Origin: Angustibacter sp049994355
Lineage (GTDB): Bacteria; Actinomycetota; Actinomycetes; Actinomycetales; Angustibacteraceae
Length of the DNA: 64,000 nt
Assembly (NCBI RefSeq): GCF_049994355.1
Contig: NZ_CP188257.1
Location: 1,736,001 to 1,800,000 of the forward strand
Direction of reading: 5' to 3'
The notes beneath the pieces were generated by a model. That model saw only the letters and a list, made by a program, of their open reading frames with translations, made no database searches and was not told the origin of the DNA. Each line of letters starts with the position of its first letter. Within the stretch, counting starts at the first letter, position 1. The translations under genes and the position numbers were made by a program. This document shows positions 8,696 through 16,797 of the stretch, one piece after another.

Positions 8696-9719
8696 GGTGG
8701 AGGTCGCGGTGGATCCGCAGGCCGACGCTGACGGCCAGCCGGAGGCCGCTGACGCAGCCCTTACGGACGCGGACGCCGCTTCGGCAGTGTCCGCCGAGCA
8801 CGACCCCGCTGACCCGGACCCGGCTGCGGACCACGAAGCGGCTGACGACGCGGCTGACGAAGCGGCTGAGGAGCCGGCTGAGCAGCCGGCTGAGGAGCCG
8901 GCTGACGAGTCAGCCGCCGAGGCCGAGGACCCGGAGGACGCGGTCGCGGTGAACGCCGCGGCGATCGCCGACTTGTGGCGCCAGTACAAGTCCGAGGGTG
9001 ACCCGGCGGTCCGCGAGAAGCTGATCCTGCACTACTCGCCGCTGGTCAAGTACGTGGCCGGACGCGTCGGCGTCGGCCTGCCGCCGAACATCGAGCAGGC
9101 GGACCTCGTCTCCTACGGCATCTTCGGGCTGATCGACGCCATCGAGAAGTTCGACATCGAGCGGGCGATCAAGTTCGAGACGTACGCCATCTCGCGGGTC
9201 CGCGGCGCGATCATCGACGAACTGCGGGCCATCGACTGGATCCCGCGCTCGGTTCGGCACAAGGCGCGCGAGGTCGAGCGGGCCTACGCCGAGCTCGAGG
9301 GCGAGCTGCACCGCACCCCCACCGAGGCCGAGGTGGCCGGCCGAATGGGCATCAAGGTCGGCGACCTGCACCACATCTTCAGCCAGGTGTCCTACGTCAA
9401 CGTCGTCGCGCTCGACGAGCTGCTCAGCGTGGGCGGCGAGAAGGGTGACTCACTCACCCTGGGCGACACCCTCGAGGACAAGGGCGCCGACGACCCGGTG
9501 CTGGCCTTCGAGGGCGAGGAGACCAAGTACCTGCTCGCCCGCGCGATCAACCAGCTCCCCGAGCGGGAGAAGATCGTCGTCACCCCCTACTACTACGAGG
9601 GACTCACGCTGGCGGAGATCGGCCAGGTGCTCGGCGTCACCGAGTCCCGGATCTGCCAGATGCACACCAAGGCCGTGCTGCAGCTGCGCGGCAAGATCGC
9701 CGAGGTCACTGCCGGCTGA
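8670..9719 (+). CDS. whiG: RNA polymerase sigma factor, FliA/WhiG family
   Basis: The 349-residue protein has a complete group 3 sigma factor from about residue 95: region 2 (YSPLVKYVAGRVGVGLPPNIEQADLVSYG, split here by family motifs), region 3 and region 4 (LPEREKIVVTPYYYEGLTLAEIGQVLGVTESRICQMH). WhiG drives entry into sporulation in Streptomyces and FliA-type factors drive flagellar genes. No motility gene is nearby. Before region 2 there is an unusual extension of about 90 residues of A/D/E/P-rich low complexity, encoded by degenerate repeats around 8830-8935. GTG codons at 8688 or 8697 could be the start, but they would not remove this tract. Confidence 0.92.
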   Translation: MSRRTRVPEVEVAVDPQADADGQPEAADAALTDADAASAVSAEHDPADPDPAADHEAADDAADEAAEEPAEQPAEEPADESAAEAEDPEDAVAVNAAAIADLWRQYKSEGDPAVREKLILHYSPLVKYVAGRVGVGLPPNIEQADLVSYGIFGLIDAIEKFDIERAIKFETYAISRVRGAIIDELRAIDWIPRSVRHKAREVERAYAELEGELHRTPTEAEVAGRMGIKVGDLHHIFSQVSYVNVVALDELLSVGGEKGDSLTLGDTLEDKGADDPVLAFEGEETKYLLARAINQLPEREKIVVTPYYYEGLTLAEIGQVLGVTESRICQMHTKAVLQLRGKIAEVTAG

Positions 9720-10221
9720 GCGGAAGTAGGACCGGTAACGGCGGCTCGAGCAGGTACAGCGGGTCCAGGTACGTCGTCCCGCGACGAAGCCCCCAGTGCA
9801 GGCAGGTCCTGGGCAGGCAGTGCCCGGCGCCGGCGGCGAGCACCCCGATGCCGTCGCCGCGACGCACGACGAGGCCGACCGCAGCGCGTCGTGCCACGGG
9901 CTCGTAGCTCGTCCTGAGTCCGCCGGCGTGGGTGACCACCACGACGCCCTGGCCGGCCACCATGCCGGAAAAGCTGACCACTCCGGGCCCGGCCGAACGC
10001 ACCACCTGCCCGACCCCGGCATCCAGGTCGACCCCGCGGTGCCCGGCGCTCCACGGCGTGGGGGGAGCGCGGAACGGCCGGGCCACCGCGGGGCGTGGAT
10101 CGAGAGGCCAGCCCCAGGAGCGAACCGGCACGACCGGGGCCGCAGCGCCCGCGGTCGGCGGCGCACTCGACACCGAGGGGGTGAACGCCGCAACCGCGGC
10201 CAGGAGCATCTCTCGAACCAT
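9706..10221 (-). CDS. M23-family (LytM-like) peptidase-fold protein
   Basis: This secreted protein of 171 residues has an N-terminal signal-like stretch of about 28 residues. The LytM fold follows: GHRGVDLDAG supplies zinc ligands H61 and D65, and TCLHWGLRRGTTYLDPL corresponds to the HxH motif. The first His of HxH is a Cys here (C140) and only H142 remains, so metal binding may be changed or lost. C135 and C140 could pair. It converges with the sigma factor gene and overlaps it by 14 bases. An M23 gene between whiG and rpsB is common in actinomycetes. Confidence 0.82.
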   Translation of the reverse strand: MVREMLLAAVAAFTPSVSSAPPTAGAAAPVVPVRSWGWPLDPRPAVARPFRAPPTPWSAGHRGVDLDAGVGQVVRSAGPGVVSFSGMVAGQGVVVVTHAGGLRTSYEPVARRAAVGLVVRRGDGIGVLAAGAGHCLPRTCLHWGLRRGTTYLDPLYLLEPPLPVLLPLSRQ

Positions 10222-10272
10222 GTCGCCAGCCTGCGGTGCGACGAGGAGAACGGGAACCAGGCGACGCGAGGC

Positions 10273-10309
10273 TGTGGACGGTGGGACGAGAGCCCTTCCC
10301 TGTGGACGG
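10273..10309. promoter_or_regulatory. Pair of TGTGGACGG DnaA-box-like sites
   Basis: Two TGTGGACGG copies (10273-10281 and 10301-10309) stand 28 bases apart in the gap between the divergent M23 and SDR genes. On the minus strand each reads CCGTCCACA, matching YYGTCCACA. They are identical 9-mers in non-coding DNA. A role in DnaA binding is inference only. Confidence 0.3.
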
Positions 10310-10377
10310 CGCCCGTCGTCCGGCCGTCGCAGACCTGTGCAGGTCGGCGCGAACGGTCGCCTCGTAGGGTGAGCCGC

Positions 10378-11097
10378 ATGATCACGATCGTGACTGGGGG
10401 AAGCCGCGGTATCGGCGCCGCGATCTGCGCCCGGCTGGCCGCCGAGGGGCACGACATCGTGCTCGGCTTCCGGTCGGACCGGGACGCCGCCGACCGGGTC
10501 GTGGCCGCGGTCGTGGACGCCGGACGCCGTGCCGTGGCCGTCGCGGTGGACACGAGCGACGAGCACGACGTGGACCGGCTGTTCGACGCCGCAGGGCAGC
10601 TCGGCCAGGTCACCGGACTGGTCAACAACGCCGGGATCAGTGGACCCAACGGCCCGTTGGTCGACGCCGACGCGGAGGGGATGCGCCGGGCGCTGGAGGT
10701 CAACGTCCTCGGCTACCTGCTGTGCGCGCGACGCGCCGTGCGCGAGATGACCCGTGGCGGCGCCGGGTCGATCGTGAACATCTCCTCGGCGGCCGCCACG
10801 CTGGGCAGCCCCGGCCAGTACGTGCACTACGCCGCGGCCAAGGCCGCGGTGGACGCGATGACGGTCGGTCTGGCCAAAGAGGTCGCGGCCCAGGGCGTCC
10901 GGGTCAACTGCGTGGCCCCGGGGATCATCTGGACCGGCTTCCACGCCGACCCGCAGCGACCGGCCCGGCTGGCAACCACCATCCCGCTGGGACGGGCCGG
11001 GCAGCCCGACGAGGTGGCCGGTGCCGTCGCCTGGCTGATGTCGGACGACGCGTCGTTCACCACGGGTGCCGTGCTGCGGGTCGCCGGCGGGATGTAG
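10378..11097 (+). CDS. Short-chain dehydrogenase/reductase (SDR)
   Basis: The 239-residue classical SDR has the cofactor motif TGGSRGIG at residues 6-13, NNAG, the catalytic Ser in NISSAAA and the YxxxK pair (VHYAAAKAAVDAM). The C-terminal IPLGRAGQPDEVAGAVAWLMSDDASFTTGAVLRVAGGM pattern matches FabG-like oxidoreductases. ATG 10378 begins directly with the first beta strand, so it is the natural start. It stands alone between divergent and convergent neighbours, so the substrate cannot be inferred. Confidence 0.9.
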   Translation: MITIVTGGSRGIGAAICARLAAEGHDIVLGFRSDRDAADRVVAAVVDAGRRAVAVAVDTSDEHDVDRLFDAAGQLGQVTGLVNNAGISGPNGPLVDADAEGMRRALEVNVLGYLLCARRAVREMTRGGAGSIVNISSAAATLGSPGQYVHYAAAKAAVDAMTVGLAKEVAAQGVRVNCVAPGIIWTGFHADPQRPARLATTIPLGRAGQPDEVAGAVAWLMSDDASFTTGAVLRVAGGM

Positions 11098-11115
11098 CCG
11101 GCGCCGACCGTGCTG

Positions 11116-12303
11116 CTACCGCCGCAGCTTCGCCAACCGCACGGCGGCCTCCTGCAGCATCTCGGGGCGCTTGCAGAACGCAAAGCGCACCAGGGACCGT
11201 CCGGCCTCCGGGTCGTCGTGGAAGACCCCGACGGGTACCCCGACGACGCCGGCGAGCTCGGGCAGGTCGCGGCAGAGTGCCAGCCCGTCGTCGTACCCGA
11301 GGTCGCGACCGTCCACCACGACGAAGTAGGTCCCGGCCGGCACGAGCGGAGTGAATCCGGCGTCGGCCAGCCCCGCGCAGAGCAGGTCACGGCCGGTCTG
11401 CAGCGTCGTCGCCAGTCCGGCGTACACCTCGTCCGGCAGCCCGAGCCCGTGCGCGACCGCGGGCTGAAAAGGCCCGGAGGCCACGAACGTGAGGAACTGC
11501 TTGACCGCCCGGACTGCGTCCACCAGCTCGCGTGGGCTGTGCACCCAGCCGACCTTCCACCCGGTCACCGAGAAGGTCTTGCCGGCCGAGGAGATGGTCA
11601 GCGTGCGCTCGGCCATCCCGGGCAGCGTGGCCACCGGGACGTGCCGCCCCCCGGTCGGACCGTCCGAGAACAGCAGGTGCTCGTAGACCTCGTCGCTGAC
11701 CACCACGGCTCCGTGCTCGCGGGCCAGCTCGGCCACCAGCGAGAGCTCCTGGGTGGTGAAGACCTTTCCGGTCGGGTTGTGCGGGGAGTTCATCAGCACG
11801 ACCCTGGTGCGCTCGCTGAACGCTGCCCGCAGCTGTGCCTCGTCGACGGCGAAGTCCGGTGCGCGAAGCACGACCGTTCGCCGCACCCCGCCGGCCAGCG
11901 CCACGGACGCCGCGTAGGAGTCGTAGTAGGGCTCGAACATGACCACCTCGTCGCCGGGCTCCACGAGCGCGAGCAGGCTGGCCGCGATCGCCTCCGTGGC
12001 GCCGGCCGTCACCAGCACCTCGGTCGCCGGGTCGACGTCCAGGTCGTAGAACCTGCGCTGGTGCTCGGCCACGGCCTGGCGCAGCTCGGGCACGCCCGGG
12101 CCGGGCGGGTACTGGTTGCGCCCGCCGCGGATGGCGGCGACCGCGTCGTCCAGCACGGACGCCGGTCCGTCGGTGTCCGGGAAGCCCTGGCCGAGGTTGA
12201 TCGCCCCCGTGCTCTGCGCCAGCGCAGTCATCTCGGCGAAGATGGTGGTCCCGAACCCGCGCATCCGGTCGACCAGAAATGGGGTGCGCGGCGCTTGGTC
12301 CAT
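11116..12303 (-). CDS. PLP-dependent class I/II aminotransferase (DapC/KAT-like)
   Basis: The 395-residue enzyme has fold-type I features: INLGQGFPDTDGP, the cofactor segment AGATEAI, NSPHNPTGK, SDEVYEHL and the Schiff-base lysine in SSAGKTFSVTGWKVGW. Mycobacterial Rv0858c, described as succinyldiaminopimelate aminotransferase DapC, belongs to this subfamily, as do kynurenine/glutamine transaminases. The sequence alone does not separate these options. It is divergent from the MFS gene, with only 17 bases between starts, so their promoters must lie inside or overlap the genes. Confidence 0.87.
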   Translation of the reverse strand: MDQAPRTPFLVDRMRGFGTTIFAEMTALAQSTGAINLGQGFPDTDGPASVLDDAVAAIRGGRNQYPPGPGVPELRQAVAEHQRRFYDLDVDPATEVLVTAGATEAIAASLLALVEPGDEVVMFEPYYDSYAASVALAGGVRRTVVLRAPDFAVDEAQLRAAFSERTRVVLMNSPHNPTGKVFTTQELSLVAELAREHGAVVVSDEVYEHLLFSDGPTGGRHVPVATLPGMAERTLTISSAGKTFSVTGWKVGWVHSPRELVDAVRAVKQFLTFVASGPFQPAVAHGLGLPDEVYAGLATTLQTGRDLLCAGLADAGFTPLVPAGTYFVVVDGRDLGYDDGLALCRDLPELAGVVGVPVGVFHDDPEAGRSLVRFAFCKRPEMLQEAAVRLAKLRR

Positions 12304-12320
12304 GCCGCGACACTACGACG

Positions 12321-13676
12321 GTGAGCATCGCGCCGACTTCCGGGACCCCAGAACCGCCGGCCCAGGCGGCCGGCTGGCGAGCCCGCTTCGGTCCGCTGTC
12401 CGAGCCCGTGTTCCGCCGATACTGGCTCGGGCAGGCGGTCAGCCACTTCGGTGACCGGATCGCGCCGGTCGCGCTGGCGTTCGCGGTGCTGGAGATCTCG
12501 GGGTCGGCCACCGACCTCGGGCTCGTGGTCGCGGCGGGCACCGTCCCGCTGGCCGTGCTGCTGCTGGTGGGCGGCGTCTGGGCCGACCGGCTCGACCGGC
12601 GCCGGGTGATGCTCGTGGCGGACGCGGTGCGGGCGGTCGTGCAGGGTGTGGCCGCGGTGCTGCTGCTCACCGGGGAAGCCCAGATCTGGCAGCTCGCGGT
12701 GCTCGCCGCCATGGCCGGCGCCGCGCAGGCGTTCTTCGAGCCCGCGGGCACCGGCATGGTGCCCCAGGTCGTGTCCCCGGCCCGACTGGGTCAGGCCAAC
12801 GCGCTGGTCGGCCTCAGCCACAACGCCGCGATGATCGTTGCCCCCCTGGTGGCCGGCGCGCTGGTCGCAGCGGCCAGCCCGGGCGCCGCAATCGCCGTGG
12901 ACGCCGCGACCTTCGTGGTCAGCGCCGCTTTCCTGTGGCGGTTACGGCCGAGACCGAGCGAGCCGTCCGAGCGCTCGACCTTCGTCACCGAGCTGGTCGG
13001 CGGGTTCCGCGAGGTGACCTCGCGGTCGTGGCTGGGCGCGATGATCATCGGCTTCACCGTCTACCACGCCATCGTGCTGCCGGCGCTGCTCGTGCTCGGG
13101 CCGGTGGTCAGCGAGCGCCGCTACGAAGGGGCGACGACGTGGGCGGTGATCACGTCGGCGTTCGGGGTGGGCGCGGTCCTGGGTGCCCTCGCCGCTCTCA
13201 AGGCTCGGCCACGACGTCCGATCGTCTGGTGCTCGGTGCTCCTGGTCGGCGGTTCGGTGCAGCCGCTGATCGTCGGCACGTGGCTGCCGCTGGCGGCGAT
13301 GGCCGGCCTGATCGCCATCTCGGGAGCCAGCATCAGCGTGCTGTTCGTCATCTGGGACACGACCCTGGCGCGCGAGATCCCCCCGCAGGCGCTGAGCCGG
13401 GTCAGCTCGTTCGACTTCTTCGGCTCGGTGGTGGGTATGCCGCTGGGGTTCGCGGTGATCGGGCCGGTCTCGGACTGGCTCGGCCTGACCGAGACCATGG
13501 TGATCGCGTCCGCGATCGGGGTGGCCTGGGCGCTGGTGACCGCAGCCCTCCCCTCGGTGCGCGGGCTGCGAGAGGACCCGGCCAGCCGGACGACGCGCAC
13601 CGGCGAGCCGGTGCCGACCTACCACGCACCGCACCCGCCGACCGACCCGTCACCAGCACCCCCCACGCTGGCGTAG
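12321..13676 (+). CDS. MFS transporter (EntS-like exporter)
   Basis: This is a 451-residue, roughly 12-helix major facilitator protein. The loop 2-3 motif GGVWADRLDRRRVMLVAD is present, and the opening FRRYWLGQAVSHFGDRIAPVALAFAVL is typical of the EntS/MFS_3 group that exports siderophores, drugs or macrolides. GTG 12321 was chosen; the open frame extends to 12279 but would then overlap the divergent aminotransferase start. The stop codon lies within a likely rpsB promoter. The substrate is unknown. Confidence 0.88.
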   Translation: MSIAPTSGTPEPPAQAAGWRARFGPLSEPVFRRYWLGQAVSHFGDRIAPVALAFAVLEISGSATDLGLVVAAGTVPLAVLLLVGGVWADRLDRRRVMLVADAVRAVVQGVAAVLLLTGEAQIWQLAVLAAMAGAAQAFFEPAGTGMVPQVVSPARLGQANALVGLSHNAAMIVAPLVAGALVAAASPGAAIAVDAATFVVSAAFLWRLRPRPSEPSERSTFVTELVGGFREVTSRSWLGAMIIGFTVYHAIVLPALLVLGPVVSERRYEGATTWAVITSAFGVGAVLGALAALKARPRRPIVWCSVLLVGGSVQPLIVGTWLPLAAMAGLIAISGASISVLFVIWDTTLAREIPPQALSRVSSFDFFGSVVGMPLGFAVIGPVSDWLGLTETMVIASAIGVAWALVTAALPSVRGLREDPASRTTRTGEPVPTYHAPHPPTDPSPAPPTLA

Positions 13677-13705
13677 ACTGCTCCCACGACCGGTCTCGAT
13701 CGGTC
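13674..13705 (+). promoter_or_regulatory. Probable rpsB promoter and leader inverted repeat
   Basis: TAGACT at 13674-13679 fits the actinobacterial -10 consensus and shares bases with the upstream MFS stop codon. No strong -35 is visible. About 200 bases of leader follow before rpsB. Near its start lies an imperfect inverted repeat GACCGGTC/GATCGGTC (13688-13705). Ribosomal protein leaders often carry feedback elements, but no known S2 leader motif was recognised. Confidence 0.35.
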
Positions 13706-13881
13706 GAATTCGCGCGTCCGCAGACCGGCACCGTGACGAGGGCATTCCTCGCCGCTCCGCCGGGGCGCACATCCGGTCCGGGCAGGCCCAGCACGACTCA
13801 GCCCGGTTCAGTGCGTCGCGGTCGCCAGGCGTGGTGGTCGACCGACCGCCGCGGACAACCGAGCGACAAAGGACACCAAGC

Positions 13882-14946
13882 ATGGCCGTCGTCACCATGC
13901 GCCAGCTCCTCGAGAGCGGCGTGCACTTCGGGCACCAGACCCGCCGTTGGAACCCCAAGATGAAGCGCTTCATCTTCACCGAGCGCAACGGCATCTACAT
14001 CATCGACCTGCAGCAGTCGCTGACGTACATCGACAACGCCTACGAGTTCGTCAAGGAGACGGTCGCCCACGGCGGCTCGATCCTGTTCGTCGGCACCAAG
14101 AAGCAGGCTCAGGAGCCGGTGGCCGAGCAGGCCACCCGCGTCGGCATGCCCTACGTCAACCAGCGTTGGCTCGGCGGCATGCTCACCAACTTCCAGACTG
14201 TGCACAAGCGCCTGCAGCGCCTCAAGGAGCTCGAGGTCATCGACTTCGACGACGTCGCCGGCTCTGGCATGACGAAGAAGGAGTTGCTGGTCCTGCGCCG
14301 CGAGAAGGACAAGCTCGAGCGCACCCTCGGCGGTATCCGTGACATGGCCAAGGTGCCCAGCGCGGTGTGGATCGTCGACACCAAGAAGGAGCACCTGGCG
14401 GTCGACGAGGCCAAGAAGCTGGGCATCCCGATCGTCGCGATCCTGGACACCAACTGCGATCCCGACGAGGTCGACTACAAGATCCCGGGCAACGACGACG
14501 CGATCCGCTCCGTCACGCTGCTCACCCGCGTGGTCGCGGACGCCGTGGCTGAGGGCCTGATGGCTCGCTCGCGCGGTGGCGAGGCCGCGGCCGACTCCGG
14601 CCAGGTGGCCGGCGACGAGCCGCTGGCCGAGTGGGAGCGCGAGCTCCTGGGCGGCCAGTCGCAGTCCGGCGAGCCCGAGGGCACGCACGCCGCCGCCGGT
14701 GACGCTGAGGCCGTCGTGGCCGAGCAGGCTGCCGGCCAGGACGCCGAGGCTGCTGCTGAGGCTGTCGAGGCTCCTGCCGCGGAGGCTGTCGAGGCTCCCG
14801 TTGCTGAGGCTGCTGAGGCTGAGGCTCCCGTTGCTGAGGCTGCTGAGGCTGAGGCTCCCGCTGCTGAGGCTCCCGCTGCTGAGGCCGCTGTGGCCGTCGA
14901 GGCTGCCCCCGAGGCAGCCGACGTGACCGACGCAGACCAGGCCTGA
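13882..14946 (+). CDS. rpsB: 30S ribosomal protein S2
   Basis: The first 250 or so residues are standard S2: MRQLLESGVHFGHQTRRWNPKMK, then FVGTKKQAQE, QRWLGGMLTNFQT and VDTKKEHLAVDEAKKLGIPIVAILDTNCDPDEVDY. ATG 13882 follows an AAAGGA site eight bases upstream. The protein is 354 residues, clearly longer than usual, because of a low-complexity A/E/P/V-rich tail of about 90 residues. Part of the tail is encoded by a perfect 30-bp tandem duplication. The tail should be disordered and strongly acidic. The gene heads the conserved rpsB-tsf pair. Confidence 0.98.
   Translation: MAVVTMRQLLESGVHFGHQTRRWNPKMKRFIFTERNGIYIIDLQQSLTYIDNAYEFVKETVAHGGSILFVGTKKQAQEPVAEQATRVGMPYVNQRWLGGMLTNFQTVHKRLQRLKELEVIDFDDVAGSGMTKKELLVLRREKDKLERTLGGIRDMAKVPSAVWIVDTKKEHLAVDEAKKLGIPIVAILDTNCDPDEVDYKIPGNDDAIRSVTLLTRVVADAVAEGLMARSRGGEAAADSGQVAGDEPLAEWERELLGGQSQSGEPEGTHAAAGDAEAVVAEQAAGQDAEAAAEAVEAPAAEAVEAPVAEAAEAEAPVAEAAEAEAPAAEAPAAEAAVAVEAAPEAADVTDADQA
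14801..14860 (+). repeat. Perfect 30-bp tandem duplication within rpsB
   Basis: Bases 14801-14830 and 14831-14860 are identical, each encoding ten residues of the AEAAEAEAPV type. Partial units flank them (14750-14800 and 14861-14890). In-frame length changes here would alter only the S2 tail. Confidence 0.9.
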
Positions 14947-14984
14947 GCGCCCGCTCCCGTATTTCGAGAGGAAGAACCACCCGC

Positions 14985-15812
14985 ATGGCGAACTACACGT
15001 TGGACGACATCAAGGCACTGCGCGAGCAGACCGGCGCCGGGATGATGGACGTCAAGAAGGCCCTGGACGAGTCTGACGGCGACCGCGAGAAGGCCGTCGA
15101 GTACCTGCGCGTCAAGGGTCAGAAGGGCGTCGCCAAGCGCGAGGGCCGCAACGCCAGCAACGGCCTCGTGGCGATCCACGTCGACGGCGGCGTGGGCACG
15201 CTCGTCGAGGTCAACTGCGAGACGGACTTCGTCGCCAAGGGCGACAAGTTCCAGGCCGTCGCGCAGCGCGTCCTCGACCAGGCGGTGGCCATCGGCGCCG
15301 CGGACGCCGAGTCGCTGCTCGACTCCACGATCGAGGGCCAGACGGTCCGCGAGATCCTCGACGAGGCCAACGCGGCCATCGGCGAGAAGATCGAGGTCCG
15401 TCGGGTCGCCCGCATCGAGGGCGGCGCCGTCGCGTCCTACCTGCACAAGACCAGCCCGGACCTGCCCCCGCAGGTCGGCGTGCTGTTCGCGGTGGACGGC
15501 GAGACGCCGGTGGCGCGTGACGTCGCGATGCACATCGCGGCGTTCCCGGAGACCGCCTTCGTCACCCGCGAGGAGGTCCCGGCCGAGACGGTCGAGACCG
15601 AGCGCCGGATCGCGCGCGACACGGCGATCGAGGAGGGCAAGCCCGAGGCTGCCCTGCCCAAGATCGTCGAGGGCCGGGTGAACGGCTTCTTCAAGGAGAA
15701 GGTCCTGATCGAGCAGCCCTTCGCCAAGGACAGCAAGAAGACCGTCGGCGCCGTGCTGACCGAGGCCGGCGTCAAGCCGGTCGCGTTCGCCCGGTTCCGG
15801 GTCGGCGCCTGA
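14985..15812 (+). CDS. tsf: Elongation factor Ts
   Basis: EF-Ts of 275 residues, the nucleotide exchange factor for EF-Tu. The N-terminal UBA-like domain holds IKALREQTGAGMMDVKKALDE, followed by the ETDFVAK motif and the two-part dimerisation core. A GAGGAAG site precedes ATG 14985. Only 38 bases separate it from rpsB. The gene ends in a palindrome and is followed by a strong hairpin, so the rpsB-tsf transcript probably ends here, before pyrH. Confidence 0.98.
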   Translation: MANYTLDDIKALREQTGAGMMDVKKALDESDGDREKAVEYLRVKGQKGVAKREGRNASNGLVAIHVDGGVGTLVEVNCETDFVAKGDKFQAVAQRVLDQAVAIGAADAESLLDSTIEGQTVREILDEANAAIGEKIEVRRVARIEGGAVASYLHKTSPDLPPQVGVLFAVDGETPVARDVAMHIAAFPETAFVTREEVPAETVETERRIARDTAIEEGKPEAALPKIVEGRVNGFFKEKVLIEQPFAKDSKKTVGAVLTEAGVKPVAFARFRVGA

Positions 15813-15822
15813 CTCAGGCGCC
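15804..15822. repeat. 9-bp palindrome across the tsf stop codon
   Basis: GGCGCCTGA and TCAGGCGCC are separated by a single C, with the tsf TGA stop inside the left arm. It may help termination or protect the transcript end. Confidence 0.6.
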
Positions 15823-15832
15823 CCAGGTCCCA

Positions 15833-15874
15833 GCCGAAGACCCCGTCCACCGACCGGTGGGCGGGGTCTTCGGC
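15833..15874 (+). terminator. tsf terminator hairpin
   Basis: GCCGAAGACCCCG pairs perfectly with CGGGGTCTTCGGC (13 bp), and CCACC/GGTGG continues the stem inside, leaving a GACC loop. There is no U-tract, which is common for high-GC actinobacterial terminators. Confidence 0.85.
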
Positions 15875-15961
15875 AACTGTCACCCGTTCGCATTGGCTCG
15901 ACTACCCTCCGGTAAGGCAGACTGCCCAGGACGTCGGACGAGCACCTTGGGGGACCAGCGC

Positions 15962-16732
15962 GTGGAGAGCATCGTGAGCCAGACCGCCCCTGACCTGCAG
16001 GTTCGACCGGACCGCCAGGACCTCGTGTACGAACGCGTCCTGCTGAAGCTGTCCGGCGAGGCCTTCGGCGGGGGCAAGGTCGGGCTCGACCCGGATGTCG
16101 TGCGTGCGATGGCGCGTGAGGTCGCCGGCGCGATCGCCACCGGGGTGCAGGTCGCCATGGTGATCGGCGGCGGCAACTTCTTCCGCGGCTCGGAGCTCCA
16201 GCAGCGTGGCATGGACCGCTCGCGCGCGGACTACATGGGCATGCTCGGCATCGTGATGAACTGCCTCGCGCTGCAGGACTTCCTCGAGAAGGAGGGCGTC
16301 GAGACGCGGGTGCAGACCGCCATCACGATGGGCCAGGTCGCCGAGCCCTACATCCCTCGGCGGGCCATCCGGCACATGGAGAAGGGCCGCGTTGTCATCT
16401 TCGGTGCCGGGGCCGGTCTGCCGTTCTTCTCCACCGACACCGTCGCCGCCCAGCGCGCGCTGGAGACCAAGTGCGACGTGGTGCTGATGGGAAAGAACGG
16501 GGTGGACGGCGTCTACACCGCCGACCCGCGCATCGACCCGACGGCGACCAAGCTCGACACGATCACCTACTCCGACGCGCTGCAGCGGGGCCTGCGGGTC
16601 GCCGACGCGACGGCTTTCGCGCTGTGCATGGAGAACGCGATGCCGATGGTCGTGTTCGGCATGGAGGGGGACGGCAACGTGGCGCGTGCCATCCAGGGTG
16701 AGAAGATCGGCACGCGGGTCGTCGCCGGCTGA
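15962..16732 (+). CDS. pyrH: Uridylate kinase
   Basis: UMP kinase of 256 residues, converting UMP to UDP in pyrimidine synthesis; it is a hexameric amino-acid-kinase-fold enzyme. Motifs seen are LLKLSGEAFGG, VIGGGNFFRG, DYMGMLGIVMN, FGAGAGLPFFSTDT and KNGVDGVYTADPR. GTG 15962 has GGGGGA eight bases upstream; GTG 15974 with its own GGAG is an alternative that removes four residues. It follows the tsf terminator and is 65 bases ahead of frr, the normal order. Confidence 0.97.
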   Translation: MESIVSQTAPDLQVRPDRQDLVYERVLLKLSGEAFGGGKVGLDPDVVRAMAREVAGAIATGVQVAMVIGGGNFFRGSELQQRGMDRSRADYMGMLGIVMNCLALQDFLEKEGVETRVQTAITMGQVAEPYIPRRAIRHMEKGRVVIFGAGAGLPFFSTDTVAAQRALETKCDVVLMGKNGVDGVYTADPRIDPTATKLDTITYSDALQRGLRVADATAFALCMENAMPMVVFGMEGDGNVARAIQGEKIGTRVVAG

Positions 16733-16797
16733 CCGGCCGCGCCCGCCGCCCGCCGCCAGCACGACCTGTCCGACAGCGCCACAGCCAAGGAGTCCGA

